A DNA stretch of 36,522 nucleotides from contig JAEWMY010000001.1 in NCBI GenBank assembly GCA_023393015.1, forward strand, positions 1 to 36,522, read 5' to 3'. A program made the position numbers and the translations under genes. Of the stretch, positions 22,531-31,217 are shown piece by piece (position 1 is the stretch's first letter; each line of letters opens with the position of its first letter). This DNA comes from Spirochaetota bacterium. Lineage in GTDB: Bacteria; Spirochaetota; Spirochaetia; Treponematales; Treponemataceae. The notes beneath the pieces are model-generated. The model was not told where the DNA came from. It made no database searches and saw nothing but the letters and a program-made list of their open reading frames with translations.

Positions 22531-22603
22531 GGGCCACTAGCTCAGTAGGTAGAGCAACGCCCTTTTAAGGCGTGGGTCGATGGTTCGAATCCATCGTGGC
22601 TCA
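22531..22603 (+). tRNA. tRNA-Lys (anticodon TTT)
   Basis: A 73-nt cloverleaf. The acceptor GGGCCAC pairs with GTGGCTC (one G-T wobble), with discriminator A at 22603. The D-arm is GCTC...GAGC. The anticodon arm is ACGCC-CTTTTAA-GGCGT with anticodon TTT. The T-arm is GATGG-TTCGAAT-CCATC. CCA is not encoded. An intrinsic terminator follows immediately. Confidence 0.96.
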
Positions 22604-22632
22604 AAAAAGGAATCCGAAAGGATTCCTTTTTT
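22603..22632 (+). terminator. Intrinsic terminator of tRNA-Lys
   Basis: AAAAAAGGAATCC-GAAA-GGATTCCTTTTTT forms a perfect 13-bp stem with a GNRA-type loop and T-tract. The flanking A/T-runs also make it bidirectional. Confidence 0.92.
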
Positions 22633-22637
22633 ATTTG

Positions 22638-22766
22638 GAGCCACGATGGATTCGAACCGGAGCGGCTGTCCCGCAGGGCTCGCGCAGGACGCGCGAGAAG
22701 CCGCGGAGGCGGCCTGGAGGGAGTGAACAGGACGTTCACGGCCGCAAGGCGAATCCATCGTGGCTC
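22638..22766. mobile_element. 129-bp element with tRNA-derived terminal inverted repeats
   Basis: The ends are perfect 17-bp inverted repeats, GAGCCACGATGGATTCG (22638-22654) and its complement (22750-22766). These are identical to the T-arm/acceptor 3' end of the adjacent tRNA-Lys; the left end extends to 21 bp of identity. Inside are two hairpins with the same AGGAC loop: CTCGCGC/GCGCGAG (22679-22697) and GTGAAC/GTTCAC (22723-22739). A further inverted copy of 15 bp lies at 22817-22831. The element does not code for a plausible protein. It could be a MITE/REP-like repeat or a relic of integration or tRNA duplication; the type call is tentative. Confidence 0.5.
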
Positions 22767-22805
22767 AAAAAGAACGGAACCCGTCAGGGTTCCGTTCTTT
22801 TTTTT
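22767..22805 (-). terminator. Bidirectional terminator between tRNA region and NifX-like cluster
   Basis: AAAAAGAACGGAACCC-GTCA-GGGTTCCGTTCTTTTT gives a 16-bp perfect stem with A-tract and T-tract flanks. It is suitable for ending the minus-strand cluster (last stop at 22840) and any read-through from tRNA-Lys. Confidence 0.88.
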
Positions 22806-22839
22806 AATTTCTGCCGCGATGGATTCGAACCAACCCGGT

Positions 22840-23181
22840 TCAGTGATCGCAGCCGTTTACTCCGGTAATGAGCGTGCCCGCGAGATAGCTCGCCACGATT
22901 TTTTCGGACGCGTCGGAGGGTGCGCCGACGCAGACGGTGATGCCGCGTTCCGAGAAAAGATCCCGCGCGCGGCTTCCCATCCCGCCCGCGACGATGTGGG
23001 TTACGCCGCGCTCGCCGAGAAACCTCGGCAAGAGCCCGGGTTCATGGGGAGGAGCCGGGATGTACTCCTTTTTCGCGACCGTCTTTCCGTCCTCGGCGAT
23101 ATCGAACGAGTCGAATCCGGCGCAATGCCCGAAATGCGTGGTCAGTTTGCCTTCGGCTACGGGCACGACAATCTTCATCAT
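22840..23181 (-). CDS. NifX/NifB-like (COG1433) metal-cofactor-binding protein
   Basis: A 113-aa protein of the dinitrogenase FeMo-cofactor-binding fold (RNase H-like). It starts MMKIVVPVAEGKLTTHFGHCAGF, the family's usual first strand and His/Cys loop, and ends NGCDH, a common C-terminal ligand-like motif. Related proteins include the Mo-Cu cluster 'orange protein' of Desulfovibrio. The Shine-Dalgarno AAGGAG lies upstream, and the start overlaps the preceding stop by 4 bp. Last gene of the six-gene sigma-54-driven operon. Confidence 0.88.
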   Translation of the reverse strand: MMKIVVPVAEGKLTTHFGHCAGFDSFDIAEDGKTVAKKEYIPAPPHEPGLLPRFLGERGVTHIVAGGMGSRARDLFSERGITVCVGAPSDASEKIVASYLAGTLITGVNGCDH

Positions 23182-23957
23182 ACGAGGCTCCTTACTATCT
23201 TTGCATAGACTACGCTCACCGGCGAGTCGTCGAACTTCGAAACGTACGGCCTACCGGAATCACCGGCCTTTCCGATCGCGGGATCGATGGGCATCGAGCC
23301 GAGAAACGGCACTCCGTATTTCTCCGCCAGACGCTTTCCGCCGTCCCTGTTGAAGATATAGGTAATCTTCCGGCATTCCGGGCACACGAACCCCGACATA
23401 TTCTCGATAATGCCCGTTACCGGAAGATGCAGCTGTTTGCAGAAATTGATCGACTTGCTCACGTCGATGGCCGAAACCTCCTGCGGCGTCGTGACGATAA
23501 TCGCCCCGTCGGCGTTTCCCATGAGCTGGATGACCGAAAGAGGCTCGTCGCCGGTTCCGGGAGGACAGTCGACGATCAGACAATCGAGCTCACCCCACTC
23601 CACGTCCTCGAGAAACTGCCGGATGACGCCGTTCTTCATCGGCCCCCTCCAGATAACCGGGGCGTCCCGCGCCTCGAGCATGAACCCGATCGAGATTACC
23701 TTCAGGTTGCCGAGTTCGGGTAGTTCCGCGGGCAACATCTTGTCGCCGACGGATTCCAGCCGATGACCCTCGAGACCGAGCATCGTCGGAACGCTCGGGC
23801 CGTGAATGTCCACGTCGAGAAGTCCGACGCGCTTGCCCTGCAAGACGAGACTCGCCGCGAGATTCACCGCGACGGTACTCTTTCCGACCCCGCCCTTTCC
23901 CGACATGACGATATACTTTTTCGTCACCCCGTCCATCTTTACCGCTTCGATTGACAT
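23178..23957 (-). CDS. Mrp/NBP35-family P-loop ATPase (Fe-S carrier)
   Basis: A 259-aa ATPase. A deviant Walker A GKGGVGKST is at about 21-29, switch regions DVDIHGPS and DCPPGTGDEP follow, and a CPEC pair (GFVCPECRK) at the C-terminal side bridges a [4Fe-4S] cluster between subunits. The family moves Fe-S clusters to targets. The start at 23957 follows GGGAGAGGAT; it overlaps the end of the upstream MinD gene by 19 bp. Longer N-terminal extensions in frame shadow that gene. It probably loads or assembles the cofactor bound by the NifX-like proteins. Confidence 0.92.
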   Translation of the reverse strand: MSIEAVKMDGVTKKYIVMSGKGGVGKSTVAVNLAASLVLQGKRVGLLDVDIHGPSVPTMLGLEGHRLESVGDKMLPAELPELGNLKVISIGFMLEARDAPVIWRGPMKNGVIRQFLEDVEWGELDCLIVDCPPGTGDEPLSVIQLMGNADGAIIVTTPQEVSAIDVSKSINFCKQLHLPVTGIIENMSGFVCPECRKITYIFNRDGGKRLAEKYGVPFLGSMPIDPAIGKAGDSGRPYVSKFDDSPVSVVYAKIVRSLV

Positions 23958-24868
23958 ATCCTCTCCCATATCTCCCTGATAGCGTCCGCTATCGTGTTTC
24001 CGGAACAGCCGGGATCGGCACGTTCCCGTTCGCAATATTCAATAACGCTCAATCCGTTTATTTGTGCCTTGGTAACGGCGCGGTCGTAGGGGATGGCGCC
24101 GAGAAACGGAACGCCGTTCCTCGCGCACCAGGACTCGATCGCCTCCGCCATCGACTTGTTCACGTCCGACTTGTTCACGATCACCGAAAACGGAATGTCG
24201 AAGTGCCGCGCGAGACGGGCGACGCGCTCGAGGTCGTGCTGTCCCGACATCGTCGGCTCCGTGACGATCACCACGGAATCCGCGCCGGTAATCGAGGCAA
24301 TTACCGGACAACCGGTACCGGGCGATCCGTCGACGATAACCCAGTCGGCATTGCGATCCTCGGCTAGTTGTTTCGCGGCCTTTCGTACCGTCGTAACGAG
24401 TTTTCCAGAGTTCTCCGCCCTCGTGTCGAGAGCGGCGTGCACGAGCGCGCCGAACCGCGTATCTGACACGTACCATTCCCCGCACCGTCGGGCGGGAAAC
24501 TCGATTGCCCCCACCGGACAAAACCTGACGCATACGCCGCATCCTTCGCAAGAACCTTCGTCGACCTCGCAGCCGGATCGGTATGAATGCCGTATCGCGT
24601 CGAAACGGCATAATTCGACGCATTTCGCGCACGAGCCGTCATCGCCGGACGAGATACAACGTTTCGGATCGACCCGCGCGACGTGCCCGCCGATGAATTC
24701 GCTGCGCTTCCGTATCGTCGGCGAGAAAACGAGATGCAAATCCGCCGCGTCGACGTCGCAGTCGGCGAAAACCGCGGACCCCGACTTCGCGGCGAGCGTG
24801 GCGAAGGCCGCGGTGAGGCTCGTTTTCCCGGTACCGCCCTTTCCGCTTATTACCACGATCTCTCTCAT
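23939..24868 (-). CDS. MinD-type ATPase with inserted 2[4Fe-4S] ferredoxin domain (copy 1)
   Basis: A 309-aa protein: Walker A GKGGTGKTS (9-17), then DCDVDAADLH. An inserted ferredoxin-like domain has CISSGDDGSCAKCVELC (an unusually wide first gap) and CEGCGVCVRFC, followed by the second ATPase half (VDGSPGTGCPV, IVNKSDVNKS). This family (COG1149) is typical of ORP and similar NifX-MinD clusters in strict anaerobes and is thought to couple ATP hydrolysis to Fe-S chemistry. ATGA overlap with copy 2 (24865-24868). Confidence 0.9.
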   Translation of the reverse strand: MREIVVISGKGGTGKTSLTAAFATLAAKSGSAVFADCDVDAADLHLVFSPTIRKRSEFIGGHVARVDPKRCISSGDDGSCAKCVELCRFDAIRHSYRSGCEVDEGSCEGCGVCVRFCPVGAIEFPARRCGEWYVSDTRFGALVHAALDTRAENSGKLVTTVRKAAKQLAEDRNADWVIVDGSPGTGCPVIASITGADSVVIVTEPTMSGQHDLERVARLARHFDIPFSVIVNKSDVNKSMAEAIESWCARNGVPFLGAIPYDRAVTKAQINGLSVIEYCERERADPGCSGNTIADAIREIWERICQSKR

Positions 24869-25788
24869 TTTTCCGACGCCCCCGTCCCGTCTCGACGGCC
24901 TTCGCCGCCGCGATAGCCGTTCATGATACGCTCGGCCAAAGCCGCGAACGCGTTTCGATACTCGGGCGCGGAAACCACGAGAGCCTTGCCCTCGGAATAC
25001 CCCCTGGCGATTCTGGAATCCTCCGGGATCTGCATCATGATCTCGATACCTTCCCGCTCGCAGTACCGTACCGCGCGATCGTCGCCCGAGTCGCTGCGAT
25101 TGACGATGACGCCGAAGGGAATACCCATGTTACGAACTGTTTTTACGGCAAGATCGAGATCATGCAATCCGAACGGCGTCGGCTCGGTAACGAGCACGAC
25201 AAAATCGACTCCCGTCACGGCGGCGCCCATAGGGCACGAGGTCCCGGGCGGCGCGTCGATAATCGTAAGCGTTTCCCCCGTTGACGGCCGGTCTTTCGAA
25301 TCGTCTCGTTCCGCCCGTTCCTTCACGGCCCTGATAACCGGAGGCGACATCGCCTTGCCGATCGAAAGCAATCCCTGATAGAACGGGAGATTCAACAATC
25401 CGTCCCGCGCGACATCGCTCTCGGTAAGCGTTCCGATCGTCGAAGGAGCTTCCGTTATCGCCTTCGACGGGCATACGAGCGCGCAACCGCCGCAGGAATG
25501 ACAGAGTTCGGGAAACACCAGAACGGTCGACCCGACGTGGACGATGGCGTTGAACTCGCAAAACGGGGCGCAAGCTCCGCATGCGGTACACGCCTTCTCG
25601 TCGATTACCGGTACGGGCACGGTTACCGCTTCCTCGCGCGCGCGGTTCCGGGCGAGAAACAATCCGGCGTTCGGTTCCTCAACGTCGCAATCAAGGAGCC
25701 GCACCTCGCCGCGCGCGGATAGCGCGAGGGACACCGCGACAGTCGTCTTTCCCGTTCCTCCCTTCCCGGAGGCTACGGCCAGTTTCAT
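24865..25788 (-). CDS. MinD-type ATPase with inserted 2[4Fe-4S] ferredoxin domain (copy 2)
   Basis: A 307-aa paralogue of the next gene: Walker A GKGGTGKTT (9-17), DCDVEEPNAGLFL, two complete ferredoxin motifs CTACGACAPFC and CHSCGGCALVC, DAPPGTSCPMG and VNRSDSGDD. Its ferredoxin cysteines are canonical, unlike copy 1. The pair may form a heterodimer. It overlaps both neighbours by ATGA junctions (24865-24868 and 25785-25788). Confidence 0.9.
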   Translation of the reverse strand: MKLAVASGKGGTGKTTVAVSLALSARGEVRLLDCDVEEPNAGLFLARNRAREEAVTVPVPVIDEKACTACGACAPFCEFNAIVHVGSTVLVFPELCHSCGGCALVCPSKAITEAPSTIGTLTESDVARDGLLNLPFYQGLLSIGKAMSPPVIRAVKERAERDDSKDRPSTGETLTIIDAPPGTSCPMGAAVTGVDFVVLVTEPTPFGLHDLDLAVKTVRNMGIPFGVIVNRSDSGDDRAVRYCEREGIEIMMQIPEDSRIARGYSEGKALVVSAPEYRNAFAALAERIMNGYRGGEGRRDGTGASEK

Positions 25789-26147
25789 ACCCAGTGCCCC
25801 TCGACGTCGGCTTCGGAAATCTTGCCGAGCGTGCCTTTCGTAAACGCCTCGATCGTCTCGCGCACCGTTCCTCCCTTGGCGAGATATACGGGGATACCGG
25901 CTGTTTCGAGCACCTTGAAGGCCTTGGGACCCGTATGACCGGTCACGAGCGCGCCGGCGCCCGCGTTGACAACGTGTTGCGCGGCCTGAATGCCGGCACC
26001 CTGGGCAGCGTTAAGGTTTTGCTCGTTATCGACGACCGAAAACGACTCATCGTCAAAATCGTAGATGATAAACGCGGCAGCGCGACCGAACCGCCGGTCA
26101 AGCCGATCGTCAAGCGTCTTTCCCGACGAACTGATTGCGATTTTCAT
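25785..26147 (-). CDS. NifX/NifB-like (COG1433) protein, second copy
   Basis: A 120-aa protein starting MKIAISSSGKTLDDRLDRRFGRA, followed by AAQHVVNAGAGALVTGHTGPKAF and a strand/helix pattern of the FeMo-cofactor-binding fold. It has no C-terminal Cys motif. In this sub-family the phrase LDRRFGRA and the GHTGPKAF loop are typical of proteins next to MinD ATPases. Coupled to its neighbours by ATGA overlaps. Confidence 0.9.
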   Translation of the reverse strand: MKIAISSSGKTLDDRLDRRFGRAAAFIIYDFDDESFSVVDNEQNLNAAQGAGIQAAQHVVNAGAGALVTGHTGPKAFKVLETAGIPVYLAKGGTVRETIEAFTKGTLGKISEADVEGHWV

Positions 26148-26560
26148 TGTGATTTGTTCTCCTCATTGAACGTGTTTAAAGCGAGCGAGTGACCGTGTCC
26201 CCGTCGTCTGCAACGACGGCGTCGCGGACATCCGCAGCCGGGCATGGAAAAGTCCGACCGTTCGAGCGTGCCGGATTTCCATGCCTCGACGACGCCGTCT
26301 ACGGGACCCGCGATAAACGAAAGGCTTTCGATTCCGTGCTCACCCAGGGCATCCGCATATTCGGTGGAGATGGCTCCGCATACGAGCGTCCCCACCCCGC
26401 GCTGCTCGAGAAATGACGCCTTTTCTCCGGCGCTCCAACCGGGAAAGCCCAGGCATTGACCGGGTGCTTCGCCGTTATCGGCATCGATGATCATACATCG
26501 TTCCGATACGTCGAAAACCGGCGCGACCCTTCCGTTCCAGATCGATACCGCAAGCTTCAT
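26144..26560 (-). CDS. NifX/NifB-like (COG1433) protein with Cys/Arg-rich tail, first gene of cluster
   Basis: A 138-aa protein starting MKLAVSIWNGRVAPVFDVSERC, with the RNase H-like COG1433 core. A C-terminal tail CGCPRRRRCRRRGHGH contains three Cys and two His that could bind metal, and many Arg. The start at 26560 corresponds to the conserved first residue of the fold; longer in-frame extensions would read through the sigma-54 promoter. The predicted sigma-54 start is about 1 nt before this ATG, so translation would be leaderless. Confidence 0.85.
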   Translation of the reverse strand: MKLAVSIWNGRVAPVFDVSERCMIIDADNGEAPGQCLGFPGWSAGEKASFLEQRGVGTLVCGAISTEYADALGEHGIESLSFIAGPVDGVVEAWKSGTLERSDFSMPGCGCPRRRRCRRRGHGHSLALNTFNEENKSQ

Positions 26561-26571
26561 ACGCGATATTA

Positions 26572-26587
26572 TGCAAATTCCGTGCCA
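26572..26587 (-). promoter_or_regulatory. Sigma-54 promoter of the NifX-MinD-Mrp operon
   Basis: Minus strand TGGCAC-GGAAT-TTGCA matches the -24/-12 consensus (TGGCAC-N5-TTGCA) perfectly. The -12 GC is at 26574-26573, placing +1 near 26561, directly before the ATG at 26560. Confidence 0.9.
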
Positions 26588-26629
26588 CGCTGAATCACGG
26601 TGTTTCCCGCTCGTATGACGTGTTTTCCA

Positions 26630-26673
26630 TTGCATTTTCGCAATTTATTGCATCTTGTATTGCAATTTTGCAT
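26630..26673. promoter_or_regulatory. Two enhancer-type dyads shared by divergent sigma-54 promoters
   Basis: TTGCATTTTCGCAA (26630-26643) and TTGCAATTTTGCAT (26660-26673) fit TTGC-N6-GCAA with at most one mismatch and are 30 bp apart. They lie about 75 and 105 bp upstream of the left start and about 88 and 117 bp upstream of the right start, normal distances for activator sites. The same dyad is found at the activator's own promoter (28410-28423). Confidence 0.7.
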
Positions 26674-26727
26674 CAAATATGAATACGGACAAACCGAGTA
26701 TCGTTCACCAGCAAGCCTTTGTCAGGA

Positions 26728-26743
26728 TGGCACGGTGCTTGCT
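26728..26743 (+). promoter_or_regulatory. Sigma-54 promoter of the DUF5320-like gene
   Basis: TGGCAC-GGTGC-TTGCT matches the -24/-12 consensus; the GG and GC are 10 bp apart as required. The predicted start is near 26754, followed by AAAGGAGG and the ATG at 26780. Confidence 0.9.
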
Positions 26744-26779
26744 TGTTGGTAGATAGCTTGTACCTAAAGGAGGCACACA

Positions 26780-27037
26780 ATGCCAAGAGGAAATAGAACG
26801 GGCCCGATGGGTCAAGGACCGATAACCGGTCGAGGCGCGGGATTCTGCGCCGGTTACGCGCTTCCCGGATACGCGAACAACGCGGCACCCGGATGCGGCG
26901 GTCGTTTTGGAGCCGGTAACCGGTTCGGTAACGGTCGGGGAATGGGATTCAGGGGAAGGGGGTTTGGCTTTCAGGCCGCACAAAACGTCGCTCTGGCTAC
27001 GGAACTGACGCCGGAAAACGAGAAGAAGGAATCGTGA
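26780..27037 (+). CDS. Small Gly/Arg-rich protein, DUF5320-like
   Basis: An 85-aa protein: MPRGNRTGPMGQGPITGRG at the N-terminus is the hallmark of a small protein family that accompanies NifX/MinD clusters in anaerobes, followed by FCAGYALPGYANNAAPGCGG and a Gly/Phe/Arg-rich segment (GRGMGFRGRGFG). Two Cys residues could bind metal. It has a strong Shine-Dalgarno and its own sigma-54 promoter, divergent from the six-gene operon and co-controlled through the shared dyads. Function unknown. Its stop is 4 bp from the convergent activator gene. Confidence 0.85.
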   Translation: MPRGNRTGPMGQGPITGRGAGFCAGYALPGYANNAAPGCGGRFGAGNRFGNGRGMGFRGRGFGFQAAQNVALATELTPENEKKES

Positions 27038-27041
27038 CGCC

Positions 27042-28388
<1,347 letters not shown>

Positions 28389-28394
28389 ATTCCT

Positions 28395-28423
28395 ATAATA
28401 GGCATATCATTGCAAATATGCAA
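28395..28423 (-). promoter_or_regulatory. Activator-gene promoter with overlapping TTGC-N6-GCAA dyad
   Basis: Minus strand: -35 TTGCAT (28423-28418), 17-bp spacer, -10 TATTAT (28400-28395), and start codon GTG 7 bases on. The dyad TTGCAAATATGCAA (28410-28423) covers the -35 and is the same type of site as at 26630-26673, implying negative autoregulation by the activator. Confidence 0.6.
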
Positions 28424-28445
28424 CAATGATATTGCGAAAGAGTCA

Positions 28446-28925
28446 TCATCCTTCAATAACCTCGATAACCTCTAGAACCTGGCCTGACGACACTTCGAGC
28501 CGTTTGAGCGCCTGAATCGTCTCGAGTCCCGCGAGCGCCCAAAGCTGGTACTTCCGGTACGAAACGATGAGGGCGAGGATGAGTATCGGCAACGAGAACA
28601 CGGCGAACATGTAATTATCACGATATCCCGCGTACGACTGGACGATCGGGATGAAATACGGCGTCAAACCGAGAAAAAGCAGGAACACGGGGCTTGTCGC
28701 GCGATAGTGCCCCCGTCGCAATGCGGCAAAACAGGCGACGGAAATCAGGCATACCGGAAGGGAACTGGCGATATTGGCGTAGCGCGCGAGAACGACGTGC
28801 ATGACGGTCATGATCGCCGTCGCGACGAACACGACGACCAGGACGACCGCGAGGTTACGCGCCTTGATGCGCACGTTTACCGCCTCGCATTCATAGGATC
28901 TGATGGCACTTTCGATGATTCTCAC
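28446..28925 (-). CDS. Small multi-span membrane protein, possibly a truncated sensor
   Basis: A 159-aa protein with about five hydrophobic segments (LAVVLVVVFVATAIM, LPVCLISVACFAAL, VFLLFLGLTPYFIPI, YMFAVFSLPILILALIV) after a short charged N-terminus, then a helical tail (LETIQALKRLEVSSGQVLEV) that ends abruptly. The layout resembles the membrane input module of a cyclase or chemoreceptor whose output domain is missing, so truncation is possible but not proven. The start is GTG 28925 with CGGAGAG upstream. It lies upstream of the activator gene in the same direction. Confidence 0.6.
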   Translation of the reverse strand: MRIIESAIRSYECEAVNVRIKARNLAVVLVVVFVATAIMTVMHVVLARYANIASSLPVCLISVACFAALRRGHYRATSPVFLLFLGLTPYFIPIVQSYAGYRDNYMFAVFSLPILILALIVSYRKYQLWALAGLETIQALKRLEVSSGQVLEVIEVIEG

Positions 28926-29008
28926 GAAACTCTCCGTTCTGGAACGTATTTACGGTATATACCGCCCGCATCGCAATTTCCCGTTCACGCGAGCGCCCTG
29001 TAATCCCT

Positions 29009-29038
29009 TTGACAAGTCACGCGCGGGAGGGCTACACT
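29009..29038 (+). promoter_or_regulatory. Promoter of ridA, about 3-nt leader
   Basis: TTGACA (29009-29014), 18-bp spacer, TACACT (29033-29038); predicted start near 29045, 3 nt before the ATG at 29048. A GGGAGGG motif lies in the promoter spacer, not in the transcript. Confidence 0.6.
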
Positions 29039-29047
29039 TCGCTCACC

Positions 29048-29425
29048 ATGAAAAGAAAAGCGGTTACGGCAAAAGGAAGCGTTCCGGTCGGGCCCTACTC
29101 CCCGGGCGTGGATACGGGGGATTACGTGTACGTGTCGGGCCAGACCCCGCTCGACCCCGATACGGGAAAACTCGTCGAAGGGAACATTGACGCACAGACG
29201 AAGCGCGTATTCCTCAACCTCGAGGCGATTCTCTCGGCCGCCGGGCTCTCGTTCGGCGACGTCGTAAAGACGACGGTTTTCCTCGCGGACATGGGGGACT
29301 TCGCGGCGATGAACGCCGAATACGCGACCCACTTCGAATCTCCGTATCCGGCGCGAAGCACCATCGGAGTCGCGGCCCTTCCGCTCGACGCCCGCGTCGA
29401 GATCGAACTCGTCGCGAAGCGCTGA
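29048..29425 (+). CDS. ridA: RidA-family enamine/imine deaminase
   Basis: A 125-aa RidA (YjgF/YER057c/UK114) protein that hydrolyses reactive 2-aminoacrylate and other imines to 2-ketoacids. It shows GPYSPGVDTGDYVYVSGQTP, NLEAILSAAGLSFGDVVKTTVFL and the signature PARSTIGVAALP with the catalytic Arg, then a VEIELVA end. Full length. Single gene, convergent with the glycosidase gene. Confidence 0.95.
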   Translation: MKRKAVTAKGSVPVGPYSPGVDTGDYVYVSGQTPLDPDTGKLVEGNIDAQTKRVFLNLEAILSAAGLSFGDVVKTTVFLADMGDFAAMNAEYATHFESPYPARSTIGVAALPLDARVEIELVAKR

Positions 29426-29470
29426 GCACGCCGCCGGCGCTAGTGGCCCGGCCTCGACGCCGCGCCATTT

Positions 29471-31162
29471 TCAGCGGGCAAGTTCTATCTGGTCAAGAAA
29501 GAATTCCATCCCGTCGAAGGAATGGTGCTCCGTCGCGAACTCGAAACGCGCGACACGGCGCCAGTCGAAGGACTTGTTATCGTCCGGAAACCAGGCTCCC
29601 TTCCATGCGCCCGTCACGAACATTTCCGACAGGGGAATCCGGACGAGATGCCACTTGCCGTCGGGAGGAAGCCTGGCCGGATCGACGGTGGCGCTCATCC
29701 TCCAGGGCATATCCCCGGGTCCCTCGTCGGGATTGAGGAACCGAACGTCGAAGCGGGCGTCACGCGCGGTCGTCTTCGCGAAGAAGCGAAGCTCGTATCC
29801 CTCGCGCGCGAGCGCGGAAAGGTCAAGCGGGGTCGGGAACCGGAAACCGACATGGTTGTACCGATCGAGGTCCGCGAGGCGAATGGAATAGTCGCCCCTC
29901 GCCGCGTTCCGTTCGTAGAGGTTCGCCGAGCCTTTCGGCCCGACATGCCCGTTGTACCACGCGCCGTCGGCGGGAGCATCGTCATACAGGACAACCGGAC
30001 CCGACACGACGCGGGGTCGCCGCGCGGTTTGCGCGGGCGCGGTCAAGCCGAGGGCGGCCGTCACGCCGACGTCGAGATCGGACGCGAACGATTTTCCGGC
30101 TCCCGGCTCGAACATCCCGAAGGTTCCGAAACAATCCCACAAGGCCCAGGAAATCCCGCGACCCTCCAGATGGGCGCGAACGAGCTCGAACCAGCGGACG
30201 CGATCCGGCTGCGAGCTGTTCGGTATATACACGCCCATCTCCCCGCAAAACACCGGCACCTTGCGCTTGCGCGCGAATTCATACGCCACGTCGATCGCAT
30301 TCTTCACCGTCTCAGGACTTCCTCCCCTCGAGTAGTTTGCGACGTTTCCCGAAACCCAGGTTCTCTTCAGATCCTTCGGCACGGCGGGGAGCGGTCCGGA
30401 ACCGGGAGGAAACGGAACGCCAGAGAGATTCGTCAGGGGAGGATCGGTCCAACCGGCGCCCTGATGCGTGAAGATGAAAGGATCGTAAAAATGGAAAGTG
30501 TATATCAGCCTGTCGTCCGCGTACTCGGGAAGGGCGCTGAGTTCCGAGTAACTGTTGAAATTCGCCCCTCCTACGATTATCCAGTGCCGGCTATCTATAC
30601 CGCGAATGGTCTTGAGCACCCTTCCCTGTATCGCGGCCCAGACGGAGGGTTTTATCCCGTGCGGTTCGTTCAGTATTTCGTAGATCACGCGATCCGACCG
30701 GTCGCGGTACCGCGCGGCGAGCTGCGTCCATACCTTGTGCAGGATCTTCTCAACGTCCTTTTCCGTCGCGACCGCGGGATCGAATGTATGGTCGTCGAGG
30801 ATAATGTAGAGGCCGGCTTTCTCCGCCCGATCGACGGCTACGTCGAGGAATTCGAGCAGCAGGGGATCGATCGAGAAATCGGGCGAACCCGAAGTCATGG
30901 GATGGAGGTTGATCGGCAGGCGGACGACATCGACGCCGAGGGCCTTGAGGGAGGCGAAATCCTCGAACGAATGCCTATTGACGAGAATTTGCCCCGCGGA
31001 CGAAACCTCGAACCAGGACGATAAGTTCACGCCCCTCGTGAAAGGAGCCGGCGGAACCGAAGACGGGCTACCACCCCCGGTTTGCGCCGCTACTTTCGGA
31101 GCGAGGAAAAAAAGCGCGAGCAGAACGTACAGGCGAAAACGGGAAACGGAACCGGGTGTCAT
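29471..31162 (-). CDS. Secreted GH5-family glycoside hydrolase with C-terminal beta-sandwich
   Basis: A 563-aa protein: signal peptide (LYVLLALFFLAPKVAAQ, cut near residue 26), then a GH5 TIM barrel at about 40-375. RLPIN lies near residue 81, acid/base Glu166 (YEILNEPHG), HFYDP, and nucleophile Glu308 (VFCGEMGVY), with WALWDCFGTFGMF near the end. The C-terminal 390-563 segment (VLYDDAPADGAWYNG, ELRFFAKTT, WHLVRIPLSEM, FEFATEH) looks like a carbohydrate-binding beta-sandwich. It probably hydrolyses beta-glucan or cellulose outside the cytoplasm. AAGGAGG precedes the ATG. Possibly co-transcribed with the small Cys-rich gene 55 bp upstream. Confidence 0.92.
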   Translation of the reverse strand: MTPGSVSRFRLYVLLALFFLAPKVAAQTGGGSPSSVPPAPFTRGVNLSSWFEVSSAGQILVNRHSFEDFASLKALGVDVVRLPINLHPMTSGSPDFSIDPLLLEFLDVAVDRAEKAGLYIILDDHTFDPAVATEKDVEKILHKVWTQLAARYRDRSDRVIYEILNEPHGIKPSVWAAIQGRVLKTIRGIDSRHWIIVGGANFNSYSELSALPEYADDRLIYTFHFYDPFIFTHQGAGWTDPPLTNLSGVPFPPGSGPLPAVPKDLKRTWVSGNVANYSRGGSPETVKNAIDVAYEFARKRKVPVFCGEMGVYIPNSSQPDRVRWFELVRAHLEGRGISWALWDCFGTFGMFEPGAGKSFASDLDVGVTAALGLTAPAQTARRPRVVSGPVVLYDDAPADGAWYNGHVGPKGSANLYERNAARGDYSIRLADLDRYNHVGFRFPTPLDLSALAREGYELRFFAKTTARDARFDVRFLNPDEGPGDMPWRMSATVDPARLPPDGKWHLVRIPLSEMFVTGAWKGAWFPDDNKSFDWRRVARFEFATEHHSFDGMEFFLDQIELAR

Positions 31163-31217
31163 GAAAGGCCTCCTTCGGATGCCCCGAATAGTATCACGAA
31201 TTCCCGCTCACGGCATC

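Noticed and set aside
22586..22771. attL/attR of an integrated element at tRNA-Lys (22-bp direct repeat 164 bp apart)
   Set aside because: There is no integrase or cargo between the repeats, and the inverted-repeat arrangement explains the copies better.
22537..22868. Short ORFs over the tRNA-Lys region on both strands
   Set aside because: They translate tRNA and inverted-repeat sequence; such frames are well-known artefacts.
29522..31024. 500-codon open frame on the plus strand
   Set aside because: Antisense to the GH5 gene, which has clear catalytic motifs and a signal peptide; the plus frame shows none.
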